From NCBI GenBank assembly GCA_030673645.1, contig DAOVIO010000054.1, positions 1 through 21,641 on the forward strand: DNA of 21,641 nucleotides, given 5' to 3'. The translations under genes and the position numbers were made by a program. Shown in pieces: positions 6,538 to 14,884 of the stretch (positions are counted from its first letter, which is position 1; each line of letters starts with the position of its first letter). The notes under the pieces were generated by a model, which worked only from the letters and a program-made list of their open reading frames with translations, was not told the DNA's origin and made no database searches. This DNA is from JAGLSB01 sp023135955 (lineage in GTDB: Bacteria; Bacteroidota; Bacteroidia; Bacteroidales; GCA-2748055).

Positions 6538-8916
6538 ATGAAAAAATCAAGTAAGCTCTGGTCGATTATTAGATCGTCTACGGTATTTGTGGTTTTAATC
6601 ACAATTACTATTAATGCTAATGCGATCGAAAAACCTCTGATATTTCCTATCCCGCAGCAACTCGAACTTACTAATGACATTTTTGTGTTAGATGAAACAG
6701 TGTCTATAATCGTTCCTGAAAACTATAGTGATGAGGATATTTTTCTTGCTCGTTTTCTGGTAAGAGAATTAAGTGATAAATATGGTATAGCTGTTAAGAT
6801 TGAATCCAATGCAAATATCCCTGAAGGCCGGAAAGTAGTGGTTATGGGATCTGTTGACAATCCCTTGATTAAGCAGTACAATAAAGATCAGCATTTGAAA
6901 ATGAGCAAAGAATACTCAGGATTTGAAGGCTATTTTCTGAATGTAAGTAACAATAAGATTGTTATTTCTGGCTTAGACGATTCAGGCGCATTTTTCGGAC
7001 TACAATCATTGCGTCAATTAATCGATGCTGAAAACGGAACGAAAGTACAAGGCTTAAAAGTACAAGATTGGCCAAATCTTCCCTTCAGGGCAATTCGCTT
7101 GTATGTTCCAGGTCCGGAAAACATTGCTTTCTTTAAAAGATTCCTCAGGGATTTTATGGCACTTTACAAGTATAATAAGGTTATTATTGAAGTAAACTGC
7201 ATGCGTCTCGACAATCATCCTGAAGTCAATGCCGGCTGGATAGAATTTGCAAAAGATTTACTCTATTCACGTTCCAATTCGACAGAGGGACTGCGGGGTG
7301 AAGAAAAAAACTCGAGTCATTATGATGCAGGAGATGGATTTATTATTGAAAAAGATGATCTTAGGGATATTGTGGAGGTCGCAAATCAGAATTTCATTGA
7401 GGTGATACCGGAAATACCATCGCTCACACACGGCTATTATCTGTTAACACGGCATCCTGAGCTGGCGGAATATCCCGGGGATAACTATCCAGATACTTAC
7501 TGCCCTTCCAATCCTGCTTCTTATGAACTTATGTTCGATGTATACGATGAGTATATTGAAGTAATACAGCCTAAAATGATCCATATAGGACATGATGAGT
7601 GGTGGGGAGCCCCCCTGGATATTTGTCCACTATGTAAAGGGAAAGATTATTCAGAGCTGTTTGCTTATGATATCAATAAAATTCACTCATACATGGCTGA
7701 GAAAGGAATCAAAATTGCAATGTGGGGAGATCATTTGCTGGAAAGCGTGCGCAATAATGGACCAATTGAAAGAACCTCATCCACCGGGGTTGAATATAAG
7801 ACTCCTGGAGGACTTCGTCCCTCTGTTGTTAAGAATGATATTCCAAAAGACATACTGATTTTTAACTGGTTTTGGAGTAAGGAGGAGAGGGATTTGGAGT
7901 TACAGGAATATGGTTTCAAACAGTTATACGGAAATTTCAAGCCAAGCATAGTTAATTGGGATGAAAGAATAAAGAAAATTGATGTTGTTGGAGGTGCGCC
8001 TTCTTCCTGGGCTTCAACAAATGAGTTTAATTTTGGTAAAGATTTAATGATAGATTTTCTTGGTTGTGCTAATTTAATATGGTCCACTCATACTATATCT
8101 CAAGAAGATATGGCTATCGTTGCCGGAGATTTAATGCCTTCCATACGATCCAATTTAAGTGCTGACATAATTCCCAGTGAAGAAGGAGATAAAATTGTCC
8201 CAATTGATATTTCCTCTAATTATAATTTTCAAACAGATTCAGAAATCTTAAATGTCAATCTAAGCACATTAAAATCAGGAAAGGTAAAAAGCCAAACCAA
8301 GGTCTTTAATTTATCCGGGGCTTCGACAACATCCAGTGACTGTGCAATTGCTGTTGGATCTAAAGGTGTTGGAGAAAATCCTCTGCCAAATGAAATTAAA
8401 GGTATAAGTATTGGAGAAGATGTTAGCAGTCTCATATTTTTGCATGCCTCTGCCTTACCTTCAGGAAATCAAAAAGCTTACTTTAATATCCCAAGCTTTT
8501 TTGATACGGCTGATCTCTTAGGTTATTATGAGATTTTGTATGAAGATGGATTTAAGGTAATTGTGCCAATTCAATACGGTGTCAATATTCTGGAATGGAA
8601 TCCGGGGGGAGAAAACAGTCTGGATAAAAGAGTTGGAAGGACTGGTTCTCCACAAAATGCATATTGTTATGAGGCAGATCCAGTTTCTTGTTCTTCAAAT
8701 GAAAAAGACAATCCGATCACGTTTTTTGCCTATGAATGGGTCAATCCAAGGTTTGGTAAAATAATTAAAGAGGTGAGCTTACATGGAACTATCGATTATC
8801 AAGCTACCGAACCAAATTACCAAAAACCAGAAACCAGTCCCATGTCAACTAATGCAATTATACTAACCGGCATAAGCAAGGTTACAAAAAGAGAACCATA
8901 CAAGCCTACAAAATAA
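6538..8916 (+). CDS. Secreted GH20-like hexosaminidase, paralog 2
   Basis: A 792-residue paralog of the preceding gene with the same plan: a signal peptide ending near NANA (about residue 29), an alpha/beta N-domain, a GH20-like barrel and an unrecognised beta-rich C-terminus. His298 (PSLTH) and the catalytic pair Asp353/Glu354 in HIGHDEW are kept, as is the CPLC pair (Cys363, Cys366). Paralog 1 has RMPLDV after the catalytic motif while this copy has WGAPLDI, one residue longer. The loops around residues 245-260 and the C-terminal third also differ, so substrate preference may have diverged. The start is preceded by a start-stop mini reading frame (ATGAAAAAATAA at 6522-6533). That upstream ATG cannot be the start, because it stops after three codons. 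Both copies look intact. Confidence 0.78.
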   Translation: MKKSSKLWSIIRSSTVFVVLITITINANAIEKPLIFPIPQQLELTNDIFVLDETVSIIVPENYSDEDIFLARFLVRELSDKYGIAVKIESNANIPEGRKVVVMGSVDNPLIKQYNKDQHLKMSKEYSGFEGYFLNVSNNKIVISGLDDSGAFFGLQSLRQLIDAENGTKVQGLKVQDWPNLPFRAIRLYVPGPENIAFFKRFLRDFMALYKYNKVIIEVNCMRLDNHPEVNAGWIEFAKDLLYSRSNSTEGLRGEEKNSSHYDAGDGFIIEKDDLRDIVEVANQNFIEVIPEIPSLTHGYYLLTRHPELAEYPGDNYPDTYCPSNPASYELMFDVYDEYIEVIQPKMIHIGHDEWWGAPLDICPLCKGKDYSELFAYDINKIHSYMAEKGIKIAMWGDHLLESVRNNGPIERTSSTGVEYKTPGGLRPSVVKNDIPKDILIFNWFWSKEERDLELQEYGFKQLYGNFKPSIVNWDERIKKIDVVGGAPSSWASTNEFNFGKDLMIDFLGCANLIWSTHTISQEDMAIVAGDLMPSIRSNLSADIIPSEEGDKIVPIDISSNYNFQTDSEILNVNLSTLKSGKVKSQTKVFNLSGASTTSSDCAIAVGSKGVGENPLPNEIKGISIGEDVSSLIFLHASALPSGNQKAYFNIPSFFDTADLLGYYEILYEDGFKVIVPIQYGVNILEWNPGGENSLDKRVGRTGSPQNAYCYEADPVSCSSNEKDNPITFFAYEWVNPRFGKIIKEVSLHGTIDYQATEPNYQKPETSPMSTNAIILTGISKVTKREPYKPTK

Positions 8917-9018
8917 TTAAAGGGAAGCGAGAGTATTAAAATTATGCCTAAATTGTCTCTAAATTATTGATACACAAATTAACTACTTTAAGGTTCTTAA
9001 TCATAAAAAAATAGAAAA

Positions 9019-10290
9019 ATGAAAAACATATTCTTTGTTCTATTACTGTTTTCAGTTGAGATTCATGCTCAAACCGATAATTATGTTGTTGATGCCCTTG
9101 TTAATCCCAAACAGCAGGAACAAATTATCACAGTCGGAGGATTAAACGCCGATATTCATGGCTTTACAAATGAAGCTATTCAGTTGGCTGTTGATGCCTT
9201 GTCTGATAATGGCGGCACAGTTATGCTCAATGAGGGACAATTCGAAATAAAGGCACCTGTCAGGCTTTCATCAAATATAAACTTGATTGGATCCGGCACT
9301 GAGACCATTCTTAGGCGCATTGACGGCTATAATTCAAATTTTATTATTGACGCTGATTTTGGTGAACTTAAAATAACTGTGGAAGATGCATCTGGTTTCG
9401 ATGTAGGTATGAGTATTCAGGTTACCGATAATAAATGGTCCTCATGCTGGAATGTATCCACGGCTGTAATTACAGATATCGTTGACAATATAATTTATTT
9501 TGATACTTACCTTATCAGGGATTATAATTCTGAAGATAATGGGAAAGTGACAAATGCCGGCTCATGTGTTTCAATAAATGGAGAAGAGAATATTTCATTG
9601 TCAAACTTTACAATTGATGGAAACAAAAGCAAAAACGATATTCTTGATGGCTGCAATGGTGGGGGAATAGCAATTCTCAAGTCTAAAGATGTAATTATTG
9701 AAAATATCCATGTAAAAGATTTTAACGGAGAAGGTATTACCTGGCAAATTACAGAAAATATTACTGTTCGGGATTGCGAAATAAGTGGTTGCACTAATAT
9801 GGGGCTTCATCCAGGATCGGGTTCCCCAAATACAAGAATAGAGAATAATAACAGTCATCATAACAAAGTTGGATTATTTATTTGCTGGAGAGTTAGTCAC
9901 AGTCTTGTAAAAGCTAACCAATTTCATAACAATTCAGATTGCGGAATCAGTACCGGACATAAAGACACAGATGTAGTTTTTGATAATAATCATATTTACG
10001 AAAATGGAACTGACGGTGTTTATTTTAGAGGTGAGGACTCAAAAAATTCGCCACATAGGAATTCATTTATTAACAATACAATAGAAAATAATGGGGCCCT
10101 GAATGGTGGTTACGGTTTTAATATTAATGGTAATGCCACTGATCTTGTATTGAAAGACAATATTATTCGTGATACAAAAAATGGCATGCAAAAAGCAGCA
10201 ATTTATTTTTCCAGTGGTGTGCCGCCAATTAAAATGGTAAACAATATTATGAATGGTCATTCCAATGGAAACATAATTCATGAAAAATGA
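9019..10290 (+). CDS. Secreted right-handed parallel beta-helix protein
   Basis: A 423-residue exported protein. Its signal peptide is about 18 residues and ends in HAQ. Residues about 45-95 (EAIQLAVDALSDNGGTVML, then SSNINLIGSGTETILRR) resemble the N-terminal cap of pectate-lyase-like folds. From about residue 190 onward there are repeated short turns rich in Asn, Gly and Ile/Val (for example DVIIENIHVKDFNGEGI and DVVFDNNHIYENGTDGVYF), characteristic of beta-helix coils. Members include polysaccharide lyases, glycosidases and epimerases. I cannot identify the catalytic residues. The position directly after two GH20-like genes suggests action on the same glycan, either cutting the backbone or removing a side group. 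A non-catalytic binding role is possible. Confidence 0.75.
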   Translation: MKNIFFVLLLFSVEIHAQTDNYVVDALVNPKQQEQIITVGGLNADIHGFTNEAIQLAVDALSDNGGTVMLNEGQFEIKAPVRLSSNINLIGSGTETILRRIDGYNSNFIIDADFGELKITVEDASGFDVGMSIQVTDNKWSSCWNVSTAVITDIVDNIIYFDTYLIRDYNSEDNGKVTNAGSCVSINGEENISLSNFTIDGNKSKNDILDGCNGGGIAILKSKDVIIENIHVKDFNGEGITWQITENITVRDCEISGCTNMGLHPGSGSPNTRIENNNSHHNKVGLFICWRVSHSLVKANQFHNNSDCGISTGHKDTDVVFDNNHIYENGTDGVYFRGEDSKNSPHRNSFINNTIENNGALNGGYGFNINGNATDLVLKDNIIRDTKNGMQKAAIYFSSGVPPIKMVNNIMNGHSNGNIIHEK

Positions 10291-10375
10291 AATAATGGAA
10301 TAATTTAAATTAATTTAGATGGAATAAATGCAAAACCGGAAAACCAGGTTTCAAATTTTGATAAATTCATCTATT

Positions 10376-10888
10376 ATGAAAAAGCTCATTTTATTAGCCA
10401 CAATAGTATTTACAAACAGTATATATTTTAACACTAATGCCCAACCCTATTCCCTATTTTATTTAATAACAATGAATGAAAATATGAAAACAGGAGAAAG
10501 AATATTTATTGAGAATGCAGATAAGTGTTTAGCCATAATTGAAGAGGCTGCTCAAAAAATGTCTGTTAAAGGAGTAGCAGTTATTGCATTTATTCCTGGT
10601 GACACTACAGAGTCATGGATTTCAAAAATGAAAGTAGTAGGAATAATAACCAATGGATCATCAAATTATCTTGCCGTAGCATATTCCAAAGCTTCCGAAA
10701 TGGCCGAAACATATAAAAATAGTGGTTGCGGAGTAAGAGAACCCATGAAAGGAGAATTCGGTTTCCAGGGCGGTGTACTAAAAGAAGTAAAATCAGGATA
10801 TATTCTTGCCGTTTTTTCAGGAGCCACCGGAGAACAAGATGTTGAATTAGCTAATGAGGGTATAGATTGGCTATATAAACATTATTAG
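10376..10888 (+). CDS. Exported HbpS/GlcG-like (DUF336-type) protein
   Basis: I place the start at the ATG at 10376 and not at the in-frame ATG at 10328. From 10376 the protein of about 170 residues begins MKKLILLATIVF and has a good Sec signal peptide ending near NAQ. The longer form would bury this behind 16 polar residues. The mature part follows the GlcG/HbpS pattern: KCLAIIEEAAQKMSVKGVAV near its start, a central helix (NYLAVAYSKASEMAETYKNS), and near the end GFQGGVLKE and AVFSGATGEQDVELANEGID. HbpS binds heme or responds to redox in some bacteria, but most members have no known role. Its place in a sugar locus is unexplained. It has no visible membrane anchor beyond the signal. Confidence 0.68.
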   Translation: MKKLILLATIVFTNSIYFNTNAQPYSLFYLITMNENMKTGERIFIENADKCLAIIEEAAQKMSVKGVAVIAFIPGDTTESWISKMKVVGIITNGSSNYLAVAYSKASEMAETYKNSGCGVREPMKGEFGFQGGVLKEVKSGYILAVFSGATGEQDVELANEGIDWLYKHY

Positions 10889-11063
10889 CAGAAAATATAG
10901 GGCCTAAAGTCTAAATGACCACACACTCGCCCTCACACTCTCACACCATTTATAACCAACATAAGTATTGTTATTATAATGCAAAGTATTATTTAATAAA
11001 AACTGATTAATGTAAATTTGATTTTTCTCAGTCGGTAAATTACTTGTAAAGGAATCATTAATT

Positions 11064-11144
11064 ATGAAACCACCTCGCATTCTCAGACTAGAAGAAATAT
11101 GTTGTATTGATCTTTATTTGAATTCTCACTTTAGGTTAAAATGA
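11064..11144 (+). CDS. Candidate 26-codon upstream reading frame of the transporter gene
   Basis: An ATG at 11064 lies ten bases after AAGGA and opens a 26-codon frame beginning MKPPRILRLEE. Its TGA (11142-11144) is one base from the transporter's ATG at 11146. The transporter itself has only a weak upstream signal, so ribosomes ending here could re-initiate. I recognise no homology. It may be a chance frame. Confidence 0.22.
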   Translation: MKPPRILRLEEICCIDLYLNSHFRLK

Positions 11145-11145
11145 T

Positions 11146-12063
11146 ATGAAAATTACAATTATTTCCTGGTTATTACTTTTTGTTTGCAATCTTATGTGGT
11201 CGCTACAGTTTACCTGTATCAAACTTACACAGGATCAGATGGGGCCATTTTTTACTGTGTGGGCTCCAATGGGATTAGCAGCAATATTATTAGCTCCATT
11301 TGCATTGAGGAGTTTAAAAAAAGAAGGAAAAAAGTTCAAGGATATTTTGATATTTGGACAACTTGCATTGCTGGGAGCATTTCCGGCACAAGTATTAATG
11401 ACATGGGGAACACAATATTCTCTTGCAAGCAATGCAGCTATTCTAACACTTGTTTTACCCGTAATTACAGCATTATTTGCCTTTATATTATTAAAAGAAA
11501 AGATGAACAAGGTAAGGTGGTTGAGTTTTGCTGTTGCAATTATTGGTGTAGTTCTTATTTCTACCGGAGATATCAGGCAGTTAAATTTTAGTTCAAAATA
11601 TGCTATTGGAAATATTCTTATTTTTTTAGCAATTGTGGGTAATTCTTATTTCAATGTAGGGATCAAAAAAATCTCGAAAATGTACTCTGAAATTGAGATG
11701 GTGTTTTATACATATGTTGTAATTATCATTTTACTTACACCTCTTGTCTTTTTTTTCGAAGGAGATGTTTTCGCAAGAATACCCGTCTTTACAATTCAAA
11801 CATGGACAGGGTTTATCTTGCTTACATTTTTCCATAATTATCTATCAATGATCTTGTTCTTTAAAGCACTGAAAATTCTCGACGCTATTCAAGTAGCTTT
11901 ATCTAATTACCTTGTTGCATTTTTTGGTATTCCTATAGCAGCTATCTGGCTTGGAGAAACTCTTAATAGTCATGCAATTGCAGGGGGTGTTCTGGTTTTA
12001 CTTTCCACTTTAACTATAACAATAATTGATTATAGAATTAAGAATAAATCAGCAATAAATTAA
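11146..12063 (+). CDS. EamA-family (DMT superfamily) membrane transporter
   Basis: A 305-residue inner-membrane protein with about ten hydrophobic helices arranged as two EamA repeats (about residues 5-140 and 150-295). Typical signatures are the end of the first repeat, FILLKEKMNKVRWLSFAVAI followed by IGVVLIS, and the matching segment in the second, IPIAAIWLGETLNSHAIAGG. Family members export or import small metabolites such as amino acids, sugars or sugar phosphates. Since the locus lacks a SusC/SusD pair and a recognisable sugar permease, this may be the inner-membrane step for the released sugar, or it may export a product. Its Gfo/Idh/MocA neighbour starts 45 bases later. Confidence 0.88.
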   Translation: MKITIISWLLLFVCNLMWSLQFTCIKLTQDQMGPFFTVWAPMGLAAILLAPFALRSLKKEGKKFKDILIFGQLALLGAFPAQVLMTWGTQYSLASNAAILTLVLPVITALFAFILLKEKMNKVRWLSFAVAIIGVVLISTGDIRQLNFSSKYAIGNILIFLAIVGNSYFNVGIKKISKMYSEIEMVFYTYVVIIILLTPLVFFFEGDVFARIPVFTIQTWTGFILLTFFHNYLSMILFFKALKILDAIQVALSNYLVAFFGIPIAAIWLGETLNSHAIAGGVLVLLSTLTITIIDYRIKNKSAIN

Positions 12064-12108
12064 TCTTGTTAATAAAAAATCATATTATAAAAATAAGGAG
12101 GAATAATT

Positions 12109-13149
12109 ATGGAAAACAAAACTAAGTGGGGCGTAATTGGCTCAGGTGGGATAGCCAGAAGAAGGACAATTCCGGAAGGAATTATTCCTGCTGAAAATGC
12201 AAAACTGGGTTCCGTTTATGACATTGATGCAGAAGCAAATGATTCTGTTGCAAAAGAATTTGATGCCAATGCCTCACAAAGTCTGGAGGATCTTCTAAAA
12301 TCTGATATTGATGCTGTTTATGTTGCCTCTCCGGCAAATATGCATCTCGAGCAGGTTATTGCATGTGCTAAAGCCAAAAAACATGTTCTTTGTGAAAAAC
12401 CTTTGGGCATGACCATAGCTGAAGCTGAAAAAATGATCGCAGTTTGTAAAGAGGAAGGCGTTATATTGGGAACAGGATTTATGATGAGATTTCTATCTCA
12501 GCATCAGGCTGCTCTCAAATTAATTCAGGATGGCAAATTGGGTAAACCTGTATATGGCAGAGCACAATTGTCTTGCTGGTATCCTCCAATGGAGGGAGCA
12601 TGGCGACAGTCCCCTGAAACAGGTGGCGGTGGATCTCTGATGGATATGGGAAGCCATTGTATTGATCTGCTGGAAATGTTCTTTGGTGAATTAAAGAGCG
12701 TAAGTTGCTTTATAAATAATAATGTTCATTCTTATGAATCGGAAGACAGTGCTGTTGTTTCATTAATGTTTAAAAATGGCGCAATGGCTACAGTTGATAC
12801 ATATTTCTGCATTCCTGATAATAGCAGCAAGAATATTCTGGAGCTTTATGGTTCTAAAGGCAGTATACTTGCAAAAGGAACAATTGGTCAGGGTGTAGCC
12901 GGTGAAATGACTGCCTATCTCGAAGAAGATGCTGGTGAGTACAATGCTGAGCAAGCAAGAAATGCCGCAGAAGGTCTGTCTATTAATCCAACCCCTGTTA
13001 ATACTTATCTCGCTGAGATAGAAGAATTCAGTAGCGCTGTTCTTGAAAACAGAGAACCAAAAAATAATCTTGAAATTAGTCTGCAGAGTCAGAAAGTACT
13101 TGCTGCATGCTACGAGTCAGCTAAAACAGGAAAAGTTGTAGAAGTCTGA
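12109..13149 (+). CDS. Gfo/Idh/MocA-family sugar oxidoreductase
   Basis: A 346-residue cytoplasmic NAD(P)-dependent dehydrogenase. The Rossmann glycine motif is GVIGSGGIARRR (residues 8-19). The catalytic lysine motif is CEKPLG with Lys97. The C-terminal domain carries GGGGSLMDMGSHCIDLL, where Asp179, His183 and Asp186 correspond to the family's catalytic triad region. Members oxidise or reduce a hydroxyl on a sugar, cyclitol or sugar derivative. It has the best ribosome binding site in the window (AGGAGG seven or eight bases before the ATG), suggesting strong translation. Together with the DegT-type aminotransferase it could interconvert a hydroxyl, keto and amino group on a sugar, or prepare the sugar for the adjacent deacetylase and NagB-like enzyme. 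The substrate is unknown. Confidence 0.9.
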   Translation: MENKTKWGVIGSGGIARRRTIPEGIIPAENAKLGSVYDIDAEANDSVAKEFDANASQSLEDLLKSDIDAVYVASPANMHLEQVIACAKAKKHVLCEKPLGMTIAEAEKMIAVCKEEGVILGTGFMMRFLSQHQAALKLIQDGKLGKPVYGRAQLSCWYPPMEGAWRQSPETGGGGSLMDMGSHCIDLLEMFFGELKSVSCFINNNVHSYESEDSAVVSLMFKNGAMATVDTYFCIPDNSSKNILELYGSKGSILAKGTIGQGVAGEMTAYLEEDAGEYNAEQARNAAEGLSINPTPVNTYLAEIEEFSSAVLENREPKNNLEISLQSQKVLAACYESAKTGKVVEV

Positions 13150-13163
13150 TAAACAATTGCTAT

Positions 13164-13913
13164 ATGGAAAAGACTGTATTAGGAATACTTGCGCATCCTG
13201 ATGATGCTGAAATTCTCTGTGCGGGCACTCTCTCTTTATTAAAAAATGCCGGATGGTCGGTTCATATTGCCACTGTGGCTATGGGAGATAAAGGTACTGC
13301 CAGGCATTCGCGGGATGAAATTATAAAGATCCGTAATGCAGAAGCTAAAAAATCTGCAGCTATTATTGGGGGAACTTATCATTGCCTTGAGATTGATGAT
13401 ATATATCTTTTTTATAACCGTGAATCAATCAATAAAGCAACTTCATTAATCAGGAAAGTGCGTCCAAGTATTGTTTTTACCTCTAGTCCATCTGATTATA
13501 TGCTCGACCATGAGATATCAAGTCTGATAGCTCAAACCGGATGCTTCTGTGCCGGCATCAAAAACATGGATGTTAAAGAGGAACCTTTTGAGCCAATCCC
13601 TTCATTGTATTATTGTGATCCGATTGAAGGTAAAGACAAAATGGGAGAGCTGGTACATCCATCTACTTATGTAGATATCTCAGGTGAAATAGAAACCAAA
13701 ACGAAAATGCTTGCCTGTCATGAAAGTCAGCAAAGCTGGCTGTTATCACATCAGGATAGTGAATATATTCTTGCCATGAAGCAGTTTTCTGAAAAAAGAG
13801 GAAAGGAAATAAACACAGCTTATGCTGAAGGTTTCAGACAGCATCTCGGACATGGATATCCTCATGATAATATCCTTAAAGAAATACTTGGCGATTTAGT
13901 TGTTACAAAATAA
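13164..13913 (+). CDS. PIG-L/LmbE-family N-deacetylase
   Basis: A 249-residue cytoplasmic protein without a signal peptide. The zinc-binding motif ILAHPDDAEILCAG at the N-terminus supplies His11 and Asp14, with Asp13 as the likely general base. The third ligand is His116 in DYMLDHEIS. The family removes an N-acetyl group from GlcNAc-containing compounds such as GlcNAc-PI, mycothiol and bacillithiol precursors, or chitobiose. It starts 14 bases after the oxidoreductase and ends 35 bases before the NagB-like gene. In Bacteroides a NagB-like domain and a PIG-L domain occur fused in one protein (from memory), which supports successive action here: deacetylation of a GlcNAc-type sugar, then deamination or isomerisation. 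All metal ligands are present, unlike the degenerate PIG-L copy at 19181-19420. Confidence 0.88.
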   Translation: MEKTVLGILAHPDDAEILCAGTLSLLKNAGWSVHIATVAMGDKGTARHSRDEIIKIRNAEAKKSAAIIGGTYHCLEIDDIYLFYNRESINKATSLIRKVRPSIVFTSSPSDYMLDHEISSLIAQTGCFCAGIKNMDVKEEPFEPIPSLYYCDPIEGKDKMGELVHPSTYVDISGEIETKTKMLACHESQQSWLLSHQDSEYILAMKQFSEKRGKEINTAYAEGFRQHLGHGYPHDNILKEILGDLVVTK

Positions 13914-13948
13914 TCATGTTCAATAATTAATCAAAAGGAAAAAAGATT

Positions 13949-14881
13949 ATGCCTAGAAAATTAAGTATGTTGGCTCGCGACTGGTGGGATTTCACCACGC
14001 TTAATGATGAATTATTAAATGATGTAGCAAAGCTTACATCGAATGACCTGCTCCAACTTTCAAGAGATGGTTTCAATGTTAAATTTTATGATACCCTGGA
14101 AGACTTCTATCTTGCAGAAGCACTCGAATACATTACTGCCTGGAAGCGATCAACCGCCGATAATCCGGTTGGTGTATGTGGACCCATTGGTCCTACGGAG
14201 CAACTTCCTTTAGTAGCTCGTATGGTAAATGAATTGCAACTGGATTTATCCAATAGCCATTTTTGGGGCATGGATGAATGGTATGTTGACGGCAAAGAAA
14301 TTGAACCAACACATCCATTGTCATTTGAAAAAGCAGACAAAGAACTTTGTTTTGATCTTATCGACAAAAAGTTCAGTATGCCTGAGGAAAACATGCATTT
14401 CCCTAAAGCCGATACCAGTAAATACATTCAGAGTTGGGAAAATGGAATTAAGTGTGCTGTAATGCAAGGCGGACAAGGAGATGTTAAGCATTGGGCATTT
14501 AACGATCCTTTTAAAAGAGAAGGAAAATATAAAGATAATCCTCCTACACCTGAAGAATTCCGGAAACTTACAACCAGAGTAGTCGACTTGCATCCTGTTA
14601 CCTGTATGCAAAATGCACGTACCAGCGGAGGAGGAGTAGTAACAGGTATCCCAATGCAGGCAATTACAGTAGGCCCTGTTCAAACCTGGATGGCGGAAAA
14701 AGTATCCATCTGGCAGGCTGGAACTCATGACAATGCATTCGGTCAGCGACTTACTGCCTTTATGATAAGCAATAAAATAATGGATAGTTCTGTTCCTATG
14801 TCGTTATTGGCAGATCATCCGAATGTACAGTTTAATTACTATCGTGGTGGCATAGGTGAATGTGAAACGGAAATGCACTAA
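13949..14881 (+). CDS. NagB-like glucosamine-6-phosphate deaminase/isomerase family protein
   Basis: A 310-residue cytoplasmic protein of the NagB/6-phosphogluconolactonase fold. GVCGPIGPTEQLP (about residues 75-87) is the phosphate-loop region. HFWGMDEWYV carries Asp109, matching the proton-shuttling Asp72 of E. coli NagB. The motif corresponding to GxGxDGHIAFNEP is QGGQGDVKHWAFNDP: His181 is kept, the second catalytic Asp position is Val179, and Glu148 of E. coli is replaced by Asp186. This variant also seems to occur in other Bacteroidota homologs, so it marks a subfamily rather than damage. The protein is longer than E. coli NagB (266 residues). It probably isomerises or deaminates an amino-sugar phosphate after the PIG-L step. 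The ribosome binding site AAAGGA precedes the start. The CBM9-like gene begins three bases after its stop. Confidence 0.83.
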   Translation: MPRKLSMLARDWWDFTTLNDELLNDVAKLTSNDLLQLSRDGFNVKFYDTLEDFYLAEALEYITAWKRSTADNPVGVCGPIGPTEQLPLVARMVNELQLDLSNSHFWGMDEWYVDGKEIEPTHPLSFEKADKELCFDLIDKKFSMPEENMHFPKADTSKYIQSWENGIKCAVMQGGQGDVKHWAFNDPFKREGKYKDNPPTPEEFRKLTTRVVDLHPVTCMQNARTSGGGVVTGIPMQAITVGPVQTWMAEKVSIWQAGTHDNAFGQRLTAFMISNKIMDSSVPMSLLADHPNVQFNYYRGGIGECETEMH

Positions 14882-14884
14882 GAA

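Larger units (their letters stand above)
4056..8916 (+). repeat. Tandem gene duplication of GH20-like genes
   Basis: The genes at 4056-6437 and 6538-8916 are direct repeats of one another along their whole length. Identity is uneven: bases 4500-4765 differ from 6976-7241 at about ten of 266 positions by hand count, and 77 of these (4500-4576) are identical without interruption. The C-terminal thirds differ far more. Confidence 0.92.

Noticed and set aside
7731..8087. 118-codon antisense frame in the second GH20-like gene
   Set aside because: Antisense shadow of a well-supported coding region, with no independent start signal or motif.
10328..10375. Upstream start adding 16 residues to the HbpS/GlcG-like protein
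   Set aside because: It would place a polar segment before an otherwise normal signal peptide. The ATG at 10376 is the better start.
11184..11591. 135-codon frame overlapping the EamA gene
   Set aside because: It lies in another frame fully inside the transporter gene. Its Cys/Tyr/Ser-rich composition has no domain features.
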